A stretch of 64,000 nucleotides of DNA. Origin: DASVWZ01 sp963708575 (GTDB lineage: Bacteria; Acidobacteriota; Terriglobia; Terriglobales; Acidobacteriaceae). Positions 45,154 to 53,797 of the stretch are shown here, piece after piece. A program made the position numbers and the translations under genes. The stretch spans positions 1,240,001 through 1,304,000 of the forward strand of contig CAVPTB010000007.1 of the NCBI GenBank assembly GCA_963708575.1, given 5' to 3'. Under the pieces are notes generated by a model. It was not told the DNA's origin. It saw only the letters and a program-made list of their open reading frames with translations, and made no database searches. Positions within the stretch are counted from its first letter, which is position 1. Each line of letters opens with the position of its first letter.

Positions 45154-45362
45154 AAGTCCGCCGGCCCGCTTAGACGAGCACGCGATCACTTCCGTTGCCC
45201 GCAGCTTCTCTGAGAGTGTCTGCAACGGCATCCCGGCCCCTGGGCACATTCTAGGACAGGTTTTCTGGAATGGAAACGGCGTAATTGGATCAAATGGTTT
45301 AAAATTCTGGTATTCCCGACAAGCTTCCGCGGTAGTTATGCCGGGGAGGAGGCAGTAAACCC

Positions 45363-45794
45363 ATGGAAACAACCAAAACGGAGGGCTTCGCCCATATTGG
45401 GAAGTCCGTCGTTGTGAAGGGCGAACTTTCCGGCAGTGAGGACCTGTACGTCGATGGCGTGGTTGAAGGCACCATTGAATTACAAGGCAACAGCCTGGTG
45501 ATCGGACCCAACGGTCAGGTCAAAGCCACGGTAAATGCAAAGAACGTTACCGTCCAGGGAAAGGTCGAAGGGGATATCCGGGCTAGCGACCGCGTGGAAC
45601 TGCGCAAGTCGGCGATTATAGTCGGTGAGATCGTGACGCAACGTGTAGCCATTGAAGAGGGCGCATACTTCAAGGGTAAAATCGATATTCAGAAGGAACC
45701 CGCAAAGGCAGGTTCCGGTGGCGGAAAACCGGAACCGCTGTCGGCAGCCGCAGTGGCTGGGGCCGTACAGAATACTTCAGTAACCAAGAATTAA
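45363..45794 (+). CDS. Bactofilin
   Basis: 143-residue polymer-forming cytoskeletal protein. The right-handed beta-helix core spans about residues 8-115 with regular hydrophobic rungs (HIGKSVVVKGELSGSEDLYVDG, VEGTIELQGNSLVIGPNGQV, AKNVTVQGKVEGDIRASDRVEL, SAIIVGEIVTQRVAIEEGAYF). A Pro/Gly/Ala-rich tail follows. Bactofilins assemble without nucleotide at the membrane to place cell-wall enzymes or other machines. GGAGG is 10 nt before the ATG. The methyltransferase gene follows 81 nt later. Confidence 0.95.
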   Translation: METTKTEGFAHIGKSVVVKGELSGSEDLYVDGVVEGTIELQGNSLVIGPNGQVKATVNAKNVTVQGKVEGDIRASDRVELRKSAIIVGEIVTQRVAIEEGAYFKGKIDIQKEPAKAGSGGGKPEPLSAAAVAGAVQNTSVTKN

Positions 45795-45875
45795 TACTTC
45801 CGGGTCGGTTCACCTTGGTCGCTCGCGCTATAGTAAGTTGCGGGAAAAGGTGGAACCGGGGGCCCGTCGGCAGTC

Positions 45876-46601
45876 ATGGCATCCGTTAGTCATAGCTTCA
45901 TGAGATTTTTTCGAGGTTCATCAACCGACTCCAGCCAGGGAGCCAAGGCCGGTGACGCCACCCAGAAGTTGACGCGGCGTTCCAGCGGATTGGCCGAAGT
46001 GGCGCGGGCCTTCGATTCTGAAGAGCCCCTGTGCATTCTCGATCTGGGCTCGACATCCGCATCTAATATCCGCTATCTGACCCAACGTGGACATCGCATC
46101 TACAGCGAAGATCTTTTGGAAGCTTCGACGGATCCGGCGTTGGCATGCAAGGACGAGCAAGGTAATCCCGCCCTCGACAGCAAGCAATTTCTCGCCGACA
46201 ACCTGGTTTATCCAAACGCTCAATTTGATCTGGTACTGTGCTGGAACCTGGCCGACTACCTGGATGAGAGTCTGGTGAAGCCGGTCATGGCGAGGTTATG
46301 GTCGACGCTAAAGCCGGGGGGGATGCTGCTGGCTTTCTTTCACACCCGCGAGGCTGGACCGGACGCGCCCTGTTACCGCTATCACATTCTCGACAAAGAT
46401 ATGCTCGAGATGCAGCACATCGAAGCTCGCCGGGACGTTCGCAAGGGTCCCACTGGAGCCGTTCACAAGGCGATCGAAAAAAGCTTCCGGTTGCAGCGCG
46501 TATTTAATAACCGTCATATCGAAAACCTCTTCCGCGACTTTGGCTCGATCAAGTTCTTCCTGACTCGTGACAACATCCGCGAAGTGCTGGTTATTCGATA
46601 A
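45876..46601 (+). CDS. Class I SAM-dependent methyltransferase
   Basis: 241 residues. The Rossmann core has motif I ILDLGSTSASNIRYLTQRG, an acidic SEDLLEA after strand two, and FDLVLCWNLADYLDE, LKPGGMLLAFFHTRE. Motif I is less glycine-rich than usual (LGSTSASN), so cofactor binding should be verified. The N-terminal 40 residues are Ser/Thr-rich and not conserved. It is downstream of the bactofilin, and the substrate is unknown. Short spacing and orientation allow co-transcription with bactofilin. Confidence 0.85.
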   Translation: MASVSHSFMRFFRGSSTDSSQGAKAGDATQKLTRRSSGLAEVARAFDSEEPLCILDLGSTSASNIRYLTQRGHRIYSEDLLEASTDPALACKDEQGNPALDSKQFLADNLVYPNAQFDLVLCWNLADYLDESLVKPVMARLWSTLKPGGMLLAFFHTREAGPDAPCYRYHILDKDMLEMQHIEARRDVRKGPTGAVHKAIEKSFRLQRVFNNRHIENLFRDFGSIKFFLTRDNIREVLVIR

Positions 46602-46610
46602 CCAGCGAAC

Positions 46611-47729
46611 CTACCTTGTAGCACCTACCACGAAGCGGGCAATTCCAGGATTAGCGTTTACCAGTGAGATGATGGGCTTTCGGATGGTTCTCGGCAGCCG
46701 AAGCATGCGCCGGAGCGTTGAAGAAGCACCGAAGATTGGGGCAAGTTGCTTTTGGTACAGGTCGCGATAACGCTTGGCCGCTGCATTCAAGTCAACCTCG
46801 CCGGAAAATACCGTTCGAAGGCACTCCGCGGCTAAAGCTCCGCCGCGCAGGGCCAGCGAGATTCCGTCTCCAACAAAAGGGTCGACGAATCCCGCAGCAT
46901 CACCCACCATGAGCACGTTGCCTCGCAGAGGCGCTGGCTTTCGGAACAACAAGGGAGCCGTAAAAATTGGATTGAAGAGCGGCGTCCATGACTCCGCCTC
47001 CTGCCGCAGCAGCGAATGTTGTTCGAATAATTCCGGAAAACTGGAAGCCACATCGGCGCGAACCATGGCGCAGGCGTTAATGCGGATCGCTTTGTCCGAG
47101 GCGAGGCGCACGGGTTGAACACCGCAATACCCACCCTCAAAGAAATATAGATCGGTGGCGTCCGATTGCTCAGGATCAAGCTTTCCTTTTGTTGAATAGT
47201 GCGCCTTGAGACCTATCCACTTGGGGGATAGGCTTGCGGCGGACGGATCGGCGGTAAGGTTCGACCAGCGTCCGGAAGCGTTTACCAGCGCACGTGCTTC
47301 GAACGATCCCCCGCTAGTGCTTACCTGAAACGGGCCATGGCCTTTAATTTCTTGAACAACGACTTGCGAAAGAGCTTCGACCCCGACTTGTTTGGCTGAC
47401 TCCCATAGAGCGACATCCAGGTCGAGGCGAGCGATACTGGACGCGGGCGGATTAACAGCAGTTTCCATGACGCGGTCGTCCATAAATACCCGGGCTCTCC
47501 GGATGCGGACGGCATGATGGAGTAGGTGCTGGTGAGAGTCGCCCAGCAGGCGCGTCAACAGCGAGAGCGATTCTGCGGAAGTGAATTCTCCACAAACTTT
47601 CTGGCGAGGGAAGTTCCCGCGTTCAAGTAGAAGTACACTTGCTCCGAAACTGGCGGCAGTAATGGCCGTCGCGCTGCCGGCAGGACCTGCGCCGACGATG
47701 ATCAGGTCGTAAGTAGAGGACGCCATCAA
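46611..47729 (-). CDS. Geranylgeranyl-reductase-like FAD oxidoreductase
   Basis: 372-residue flavoprotein of the geranylgeranyl reductase/halogenase superfamily. It has FAD fold LIIVGAGPAGSATAITAASFG with LLERGNFPRQKVCGEF, a central beta region, ALVNASGRWS, and the second FAD motif VLMVGDAAGFVDPFVGDGISLALRGG. Members reduce isoprenoid double bonds or oxidise small aromatics. It lies in the same orientation after a methyltransferase and an ABC exporter, so it may tailor a lipid or polyketide that is then exported. The exact substrate is unknown. Confidence 0.88.
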   Translation of the reverse strand: MMASSTYDLIIVGAGPAGSATAITAASFGASVLLLERGNFPRQKVCGEFTSAESLSLLTRLLGDSHQHLLHHAVRIRRARVFMDDRVMETAVNPPASSIARLDLDVALWESAKQVGVEALSQVVVQEIKGHGPFQVSTSGGSFEARALVNASGRWSNLTADPSAASLSPKWIGLKAHYSTKGKLDPEQSDATDLYFFEGGYCGVQPVRLASDKAIRINACAMVRADVASSFPELFEQHSLLRQEAESWTPLFNPIFTAPLLFRKPAPLRGNVLMVGDAAGFVDPFVGDGISLALRGGALAAECLRTVFSGEVDLNAAAKRYRDLYQKQLAPIFGASSTLRRMLRLPRTIRKPIISLVNANPGIARFVVGATR

Positions 47730-47778
47730 ATTCTGTTAACTGCAGATCTCCCGCCATTCGCTCCGTCGTTGGATCGAG

Positions 47779-48453
47779 TCACTTCCAGAGGATGATTCCC
47801 ATCCGGAAAATGGCGCGGTGCTCTATCTCGACTCTGCTCGCGCTGCTTAATTTCAGCATGGATTGCATCTCTTGGATGCTGTAGGCCTGCCTTACGGACG
47901 CGGGGGCATCGTGATGGGTGATGTGGCTGCGATAAAGCGGTAGGCTGGCATAAGCCATCGCGAGGTGCATCGGATGCCTCACCAGGTCGTTGATAAGCAC
48001 CGCGTGGCGGCAAACGCGCAGCGCCTCATTAGCGAATGAGACCGCCTCCTCCGGAGAAAGATGATGGACAAACAGGCAGCAACTCACCAAGTCGAAGCTT
48101 AAGTCGGCGAAGGGAAGTGCCAGAGCATCGCCGGCGATCTTTTGACTCCTATTGCCATTGCTGTTCGAGAGATGCGACCAGGCCCGATCAAGTAAAGTGA
48201 CATTCAGCTCGATCCCCCTTTGCGATACATCCTTGGCAGTTTGCTGGGGCACAAAACCGGCGCCGGCGGCCACTTCCAACAGCGCAAGCTGATGAGTATG
48301 AAGCCGCTGCGCGACGCTCTCGACCATCAGACGCGTGGTACGAACCCCGCCGAACCACGAGTTGATGTGTCGCAGGTCAGTTAACGCACTGGCGATCTGC
48401 GCCGGGGAACCGCCATCAACGTCGAGCAATTCGGGGATTGAAACGCGTTTCAT
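47779..48453 (-). CDS. SAM-dependent methyltransferase
   Basis: 224 residues. Motif I is LALLEVAAGAGFVPQQTA, motif II region LNVTLLDRAW, and the post-motif DALALPFADLSFDLVSCCLFVHHLSPEEAVSFANEALRV in two overlapping stretches. This pattern resembles the methyltransferases that stand beside type III polyketide synthases and flavin reductases in Acidobacteria and Streptomyces, but no synthase gene is present here. The next gene (gap 49 nt) is the geranylgeranyl-reductase-like flavoprotein. Confidence 0.88.
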   Translation of the reverse strand: MKRVSIPELLDVDGGSPAQIASALTDLRHINSWFGGVRTTRLMVESVAQRLHTHQLALLEVAAGAGFVPQQTAKDVSQRGIELNVTLLDRAWSHLSNSNGNRSQKIAGDALALPFADLSFDLVSCCLFVHHLSPEEAVSFANEALRVCRHAVLINDLVRHPMHLAMAYASLPLYRSHITHHDAPASVRQAYSIQEMQSMLKLSSASRVEIEHRAIFRMGIILWK

Positions 48454-48525
48454 GGAATATTCTCAAATCCCTGGCGCACACCGAAGCCCTCGCTTCGATA
48501 ACAATTCACAACTGATTTTGAGTTC

Positions 48526-50277
48526 CTATACCTCGGCCAGTTCTTCTTCGAGCAATTGTTTGTTGTACAGGTCGGTATAGTACCCGTTTTTGGCGAGCAG
48601 TTCGTCATGAGTGCCTAGTTCTACGATGCGGCCAGCGTGGAGCACGGCGATACGGTCGGCATTGCGCACCGTCGACACGCGGTGGGAGATGAAAATGGTG
48701 GTGCGTCCCTGCATGATTTCGCGAAGATGATTGAGGATCTTATCCTCGGTGTTTGTGTCGACGCTCGATAGCGCATCGTCGAGCACCAGGATGCGTGGAT
48801 TACGAATCAGAGCGCGGGCAATGGCAGTGCGTTGCTTCTGTCCACCGGAAAGCGTCAAACCGCGTTCCCCGACCAGGGTACGGTATCGCTCAGGAAAGCC
48901 TTCGATGTCATCGGAGATGCTTGCAGCACGCGCCGCCGCCTGAACGTCTTCATCTGACGCGTCGGGCACGCCAAAGGCGATGTTCTCGCGAATACTTTCA
49001 CTGAACAAAAATGTTTCTTGCGGGACGAAGCCAAGATATCGGCGTAAAAAAGCCAGCGGATATTCGCGGATCGGACGTCCATCGATGAGCACAGTTCCAG
49101 CGGCAGCGTCATAGATTCGCGGAATCAAGTTAACCAGCGTGGTCTTGCCCGAACCGGTAGGCCCCACAATGGCCAAACTGGTGCCAGCAGGGATCCGTAA
49201 ATTGACATTCCGCAGCACCTGCACACCGGCGTAGTCGAAGTTCAGATCGCGGAACTCGATTTCGCCTTGAATCTCCTTCGGGAGGGAACTCCTAATAATT
49301 GCAGGGTCGTCTGCGATTTCAGGCTTCTCGGTAAGAATCTCGTTGAATCGCAGCATGGAGGCCGTTCCGCGCTGGAAAAGATTGATCACCCAACCCAAGG
49401 CGATGACCGGCCAGGTGAGTTGGACCATATAGGTATTGAATGCGACAAATTCGCCCACCGAGATGTGATGGAGCACAACTTCGCGTCCGCCAAGCCATAA
49501 CACCAGCACGATTGCACAGCCCAGCATGGTTTCGAGCGTGGGCCAAAGCATTCCCATCAGACGGACGAGTTTCAGACTGCGCGCAATGTATTCCTTATTA
49601 GAAGTTTCAAAGGCAGTGATCTCTGCCTCTTCCTGCACATAGGCGCGGACAACCCGGGCTCCCGAAAAATTCTCCTGAGCGCGTGCCGAGATGTCGGAAA
49701 ACATTGCCTGAATGCGCTCAAAGCGCTCGTGAATTTTCTTCCCGAAGTGCTGCACGACGATGCTGACGGCAGGTAATGGCAGAAACGCGTACAAGGTCAA
49801 CTTGGGACTGATCGAGAGCATGAAGGCCAGTGCGCCAGCCGTGAAAACTATGGTGTTGGCCGAATACATGATGGCGGGACCCAACAACATGCGCACCGCG
49901 TTCAGATCGTTAGTAGCGCGAGCCATAATGTCGCCGGTGCGGGTGCGCTGATAGTACGAATACGACAAGGTCTCCAGGTGGCGGAAGAGGTCGTTGCGTA
50001 GATCGAATTCAATCTCGCGAGAGACTCCAATAACGACCCACCGAGTGAGAAACTGGAAGATCCCTTTGAACACGGCAACGGCCAGTAAAAGCAGAGCGTA
50101 GGTGACTAGCTTGTGGCGGGTGACTCCGGCGTGGAGATCGTCGATTGCCCGGCGAATGATCTGCGGAAAAAGGATCCACACTCCGTTGTTCAGAAAGACA
50201 CACAACGTTCCTACTACATAGCTCCAGCGATACTTCTTCAGGTATGGGACGAGGGGACGCAGGCTCTTGAACAACAT
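48526..50277 (-). CDS. ABC transporter, fused permease/ATPase (MsbA-like)
   Basis: 583-residue type IV exporter half-transporter. Six membrane helices lie in residues 15-310 and the ATPase domain from about 335: Walker A GPTGSGKTT at 372-380, Q-loop VPQETFLFSESI, signature LSGGQKQR, Walker B ILVLDDALSSVD, His of the H-loop in FISHRVSTV. It would act as a homodimer exporting a lipid or hydrophobic compound. A heterodimer partner is not adjacent. It is the first gene of a probable minus-strand unit with the methyltransferase and flavoprotein. Confidence 0.93.
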   Translation of the reverse strand: MLFKSLRPLVPYLKKYRWSYVVGTLCVFLNNGVWILFPQIIRRAIDDLHAGVTRHKLVTYALLLLAVAVFKGIFQFLTRWVVIGVSREIEFDLRNDLFRHLETLSYSYYQRTRTGDIMARATNDLNAVRMLLGPAIMYSANTIVFTAGALAFMLSISPKLTLYAFLPLPAVSIVVQHFGKKIHERFERIQAMFSDISARAQENFSGARVVRAYVQEEAEITAFETSNKEYIARSLKLVRLMGMLWPTLETMLGCAIVLVLWLGGREVVLHHISVGEFVAFNTYMVQLTWPVIALGWVINLFQRGTASMLRFNEILTEKPEIADDPAIIRSSLPKEIQGEIEFRDLNFDYAGVQVLRNVNLRIPAGTSLAIVGPTGSGKTTLVNLIPRIYDAAAGTVLIDGRPIREYPLAFLRRYLGFVPQETFLFSESIRENIAFGVPDASDEDVQAAARAASISDDIEGFPERYRTLVGERGLTLSGGQKQRTAIARALIRNPRILVLDDALSSVDTNTEDKILNHLREIMQGRTTIFISHRVSTVRNADRIAVLHAGRIVELGTHDELLAKNGYYTDLYNKQLLEEELAEV

Positions 50278-50324
50278 GTGCTTTGAGTAGATGTAATTCT
50301 AGCAGGCAGGGTTCAGAATGACGG

Positions 50325-50510
50325 CTAGCGAGAGGTTCCGACGTTGGACTTGGAAGTCGAGGAACTGGCTAACAGCGAGTGCACTTGATCTGATCCTCTA
50401 CTCTCGCCGCTAAATGTCACAAACCAGGCGCCAGCCAAGAGCAGTAACCAGCCACACAGAAAAACCCACGTCGAACTGATCAGGCACGAATAAACAAAAT
50501 CCAAATCCAT
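50325..50510 (-). CDS. Small single-pass membrane protein
   Basis: 61 residues with one strong hydrophobic segment at about 8-33 (YSCLISSTWVFLCGWLLLLAG) and a Ser-rich tail. It begins 4 nt after the stop of the small gene at 50515-50754, so it could be co-translated. No family is recognised, and the ribosome site is weak. It may be real or a chance frame. Confidence 0.42.
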   Translation of the reverse strand: MDLDFVYSCLISSTWVFLCGWLLLLAGAWFVTFSGESRGSDQVHSLLASSSTSKSNVGTSR

Positions 50511-50514
50511 GATT

Positions 50515-50754
50515 CTATCTTTTGGGAAAAATACAGACTTCGTTTCGGCTGTGCAAGGCGGCTTTACCGGTCGCAGCTTTGTAGCTTTTCAGGATTTCTT
50601 GCACGGCATTCAAGCGCCCAAGCGTCGTCAGGTGGTGATCTGCCATCACCTCGTCGAACTGTGCCATCCACAAGTCAACGGCCCGCTCCACACCGGAGGC
50701 CATTTCGGTTGCGATCACGGACACCACATCGGTATTTGTAGGGCAGCAAGCCAT
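50515..50754 (-). CDS. Small hypothetical protein
   Basis: 79 residues, soluble, mostly helical (VIATEMASGVERAVDLWMAQFDEVM, LGRLNAVQEILKSYKA) with a MACCPT start that holds two Cys. A perfect AGGAGG is 5 nt before the ATG, which supports real expression. I do not recognise the family. It sits between the Spy-like gene and the small membrane protein, all on the minus strand, and may belong to the Cpx-like stress locus by position. Confidence 0.65.
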   Translation of the reverse strand: MACCPTNTDVVSVIATEMASGVERAVDLWMAQFDEVMADHHLTTLGRLNAVQEILKSYKAATGKAALHSRNEVCIFPKR

Positions 50755-50837
50755 GGTTCCTCCTGGTGAAGATGAGTGGATTTCGCGTGGGAGAAAGCGA
50801 CTTCCCCCACGCAGGTTTGGACAAGGAAACGAAACGA

Positions 50838-51317
50838 TTACTCGGACGGCGGAGCGGCCTTTTCCTGCATGTGTTGTTGCATGCGGGCTTCGTGCTTGGC
50901 CATGATCTGAGTCAGTTGAGTCTTCTGGCTGGCCGTTAGAACCTGATAGGCCTGCGAGAACAGCCTGGCGTGTTCTACTTCGAGTTGTGAGTGAACCGAC
51001 GCCGACTGCTGAGCAATTGACTGTGCCTTGGCCTCGTCAAAGCTGCCCGCGGTGACTAGTTGCATCATTGCCTGACGGCTCTGCATCTCCTGCTGCATGA
51101 GAGGCTCGATCGTCGACTTGCCTGCGCTGAAGATTTGCTTGATTTGGGCTTGCTGGGCATCGGTCAAATTAAGCACGTCAGCAAAGAAATTCAGTCCGGG
51201 TTCGCCGAAGGGGCCGCCACCTGGTCCCGGAGGGCCTTGCGCAATCGCTACTGATCCAAGCAGCGCCAATGCAAGCGCCGCACTCAGAATTTTAGAGCCA
51301 CCGATCTTCATCTTCAC
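50838..51317 (-). CDS. Spy/CpxP-like periplasmic stress protein
   Basis: 159 residues with a signal peptide (ILSAALALALLGSVAIAQ), a Gly/Pro-rich start of the mature chain and a helical body with the LTxxQ motif twice: LTDAQQAQIKQIF and LTASQKTQLTQIM. Spy and CpxP are ATP-independent periplasmic chaperones, and CpxP also damps the CpxA sensor. It is divergent from a CpxRA-like pair with phased GTAAA-type repeats in the shared upstream region, which fits control by that system. AGGAG lies 8 nt before the ATG. Confidence 0.9.
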   Translation of the reverse strand: MKMKIGGSKILSAALALALLGSVAIAQGPPGPGGGPFGEPGLNFFADVLNLTDAQQAQIKQIFSAGKSTIEPLMQQEMQSRQAMMQLVTAGSFDEAKAQSIAQQSASVHSQLEVEHARLFSQAYQVLTASQKTQLTQIMAKHEARMQQHMQEKAAPPSE

Positions 51318-51390
51318 TTCTCCTGTCGTTTCCGCCCTGCGGAAACCTCATCGCTTTCAAACATGTAAACACCTTTCCGAGAAGCCGGTG

Positions 51391-51435
51391 GTAAAAAGAT
51401 GGTCAACCGGAGTAAAGTTTTGTCAAAGCGGTTAA
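51391..51435 (+). promoter_or_regulatory. Phased GTAAA/GTCAA direct repeats, CpxR-box-like operator
   Basis: Five half-sites in the same orientation: GTAAA at 51391, GTCAA at 51402, GTAAA at 51412, GTCAA at 51422 and GTTAA at 51431, with start-to-start distances of 11, 10, 10 and 9 bases, about one helical turn each. Another GTAAA lies at 51365. The E. coli CpxR site is GTAAA-N5-GTAAA. The array sits between the Spy-like gene and the response-regulator gene, so it probably controls both. A TTGACA at 51444 could be a -35 element but has no clear -10. Confidence 0.68.
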
Positions 51436-51490
51436 GCTCTGATTTGACAATTCTTTACCTCGTGCTGCTGCAGGGTCCTGTAGAACTGTT

Positions 51491-52216
51491 ATGAGAAAAG
51501 TGGATCGCATTCTGGTTATTGACGACGACGTAGAACTTTCCAGCTTGGTCGCAGAGTATCTGGAGCCCGAAGGATTTCAGCTCGAAGCGGTTTACGACGG
51601 TAATCGCGGCCTTGAGCGAGCCCTGAGCGGCGATCATCTGCTCGTCGTGCTGGACGTCATGCTGCCCGGACTGAACGGTTTCGATGTTCTGCGGCGCATT
51701 CGAGCTACTTCTCGCATTCCTGTCTTGTTGCTAACGGCGCGTGGCGAAGACGTTGATCGAATTGTCGGACTGGAAATTGGTGCGGACGATTACCTTCCCA
51801 AACCCTTCAATCCCAGGGAACTGGTGGCGAGAATCCGCGCCGTACTGCGGCGTACGCAGACGGGTGAAAAGCCGGGTGAGCCCATACCTGATGTAGTTCG
51901 CGTGGGAGATATAGAACTTGATCCTGCCACCCGCACTGTGATGCAGAATGGCGCTCAGGTCGAACTGACTTCTGTGGAGTTCAACTTGCTTCACGTGCTT
52001 TTGCGCGAGGCGGGACGAGTCGTCACCCGCGAACACTTGGTCGACGCGGTGCTGAGCCGTAAATTCTCGCCATTCGACCGCAGTATTGATATGCACGTCA
52101 GCAAGGTGAGAAAGAAGCTCGGCGATTCCGATGCCGGAACCGATCACATCAAGACGGTGCGTGGAGTAGGTTACATTTTCGCCCACCCTCGAGACCATAC
52201 CGAGAGAACCGAATGA
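51491..52216 (+). CDS. Response regulator, OmpR/CpxR type
   Basis: 241 residues: receiver domain (1-120) with acidic pocket Asp11-13, phospho-acceptor Asp55 in LLVVLDVMLPG, Thr at LLLTARGE and Lys at LPKPFNPREL. A winged-helix DNA-binding domain follows (130-235: LTSVEFNLLHVLLREAGRVVTREHL, DMHVSKVRKKLG, IKTVRGVGYIF). Its stop overlaps the sensor kinase start by 4 nt. It is the likely reader of the GTAAA-type repeats upstream. CpxR-like by gene context and target pattern. Confidence 0.94.
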   Translation: MRKVDRILVIDDDVELSSLVAEYLEPEGFQLEAVYDGNRGLERALSGDHLLVVLDVMLPGLNGFDVLRRIRATSRIPVLLLTARGEDVDRIVGLEIGADDYLPKPFNPRELVARIRAVLRRTQTGEKPGEPIPDVVRVGDIELDPATRTVMQNGAQVELTSVEFNLLHVLLREAGRVVTREHLVDAVLSRKFSPFDRSIDMHVSKVRKKLGDSDAGTDHIKTVRGVGYIFAHPRDHTERTE

Positions 52217-53634
52217 GAAGCATATTCGTCAGGATTTTTCTCTCGTACTGGGTAGCGCAGGCGCTTTTCATAGTGCTTGCCATTTTGGTTACCTCGAGTT
52301 TCCGGCCCTCGGCTGAAATCTCCAGCCTTGAGTCACAGAAAACCAAGTTTCTCACCGAAGCAGTCCAGGCGTATCACAGCGGTGGCGAAACAGCAGCTTG
52401 GAAATATTTAAGAGGCGTACACGACGCTCAGCGGGTGCGGCTCTATATTTTCGACGAAGCCGGCCACGACTTACTGAGTCGCAAGCCGCCTGACTGGGTG
52501 GAGAAAGCCAGCCGTGGAGGATTGCGAACCGCCGACACATTCTGGGGCCGGGTGCGTCCCTTTCAGTTTCTGCGAGATTCGGAAACTCTGGCTGATGGGC
52601 ATCGTTGGACGTTGATCATTGAACTGCCCGAGCAGCGGCCACTGTTTGGCCCCCACGGCGTACCCGGACTTGGCATCTTTCTGGCTGTGATTACCTCCGG
52701 CTTGGTTTGTTTTTTCCTGGCCCGTTACCTGACTTCCCCCATAGGACAATTGCGGGCAGCTACACAGAAACTCGCTTCAGGAGACCTGACTGCACGCGCC
52801 GATCTTCCCGGCTCTGGACGATACGACGAGATGGGCGGCTTGATACGCGACTTCAACCAGATGGCGGAGCGGATCGAAAACCTGGTGAATGCGCAGAATC
52901 GCCTCTTGACCGATATCTCACATGAGTTGCGTTCCCCGCTGGCGCGGCTCAACGTCGCATTGGAGCTAGCGAGGCAACGTAGTGGCGCAGAAGCGAAGAG
53001 CGCCCTGGATCGCATCGATCGCGAAACCAACCGGCTGAACGAATTAATTCAGCGATTGCTGACAATAGCCAGGCTCGAGGGCGGCGACGAAAGCGCGGAG
53101 AAAGTCCCAGTTCCGCTAGAGGACATCATCCGTGAGATCGCCAAAGACGCTTCCTTTGAAGCCCAATGCCGCCATTGCCGAGTGGAAGTGTTAGTGCAGA
53201 ATAGTGCGGAAGTGATCGGCAATCCGACTCTGTTGCACAGCGCCGTTGAGAACGTCGTTCGCAACGCGATTCGCTACACCCAAGAAGGAAGCGCGGTGGA
53301 AATTCATCTCGAGGCAGAGCAAAAGCTCGGGGACAAGGAAGACGCCGTGATCCGTGTTATGGATTCGGGCCCGGGAGTGCCCGAGACCGCATTGAACAAA
53401 TTGTTCGAGCCGTTCTACCGACTCGATGACGCTCGCGGTCGTCAGACCGGCGGCGTTGGCCTGGGTCTAGCCATTACTGATCGAGCTGTACGTTTGCAAG
53501 GAGGCTCGGTTCGTGCCTCGAATCGACCCGGAGGTGGATTGGTGGTGGAGATTCGATTGCCCATGCAAGCTGCGCCGCAAATCGAAGCGCAGACAGCGGC
53601 CCCCGAGGCAGTCTCAATCGAGCCTCAGTCCTAG
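52213..53634 (+). CDS. Sensor histidine kinase, CpxA-like
   Basis: 473 residues. Two membrane helices (about 8-28 and 152-172) flank a periplasmic sensor of about 120 residues. A HAMP linker (173-225) and dimerisation domain follow, with the phospho-acceptor His237 in LLTDISHELRSPLARLN. The ATPase domain shows N box VENVVRNAIRYT, G1 VMDSGPGVPE, F box LFEPFYRLDDAR, G2 TGGVGLGLAI. The arrangement and the Spy/CpxP-like neighbour suggest envelope-stress sensing. The C-terminal tail is Ala/Gln-rich. Confidence 0.94.
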   Translation: MRSIFVRIFLSYWVAQALFIVLAILVTSSFRPSAEISSLESQKTKFLTEAVQAYHSGGETAAWKYLRGVHDAQRVRLYIFDEAGHDLLSRKPPDWVEKASRGGLRTADTFWGRVRPFQFLRDSETLADGHRWTLIIELPEQRPLFGPHGVPGLGIFLAVITSGLVCFFLARYLTSPIGQLRAATQKLASGDLTARADLPGSGRYDEMGGLIRDFNQMAERIENLVNAQNRLLTDISHELRSPLARLNVALELARQRSGAEAKSALDRIDRETNRLNELIQRLLTIARLEGGDESAEKVPVPLEDIIREIAKDASFEAQCRHCRVEVLVQNSAEVIGNPTLLHSAVENVVRNAIRYTQEGSAVEIHLEAEQKLGDKEDAVIRVMDSGPGVPETALNKLFEPFYRLDDARGRQTGGVGLGLAITDRAVRLQGGSVRASNRPGGGLVVEIRLPMQAAPQIEAQTAAPEAVSIEPQS

Positions 53635-53797
53635 GCAACACTCCACGCTATTTCTGGTTCTAACCGATTGAGAAGTTTGCTCTCTGCGGAGATTTCCTGT
53701 ACACAAGAAAAGGCAACTCCGGGTCTCAAGTGCGCATTTCTCACGCCTGATCCGACGTTCGGAGACCCTAAAAGCTAAAACAGGAGAAAGAACCGGG

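Noticed and set aside
48741..49004. Small plus-strand frames within the ABC transporter
   Set aside because: Antisense to the conserved ATPase domain and without ribosome sites.
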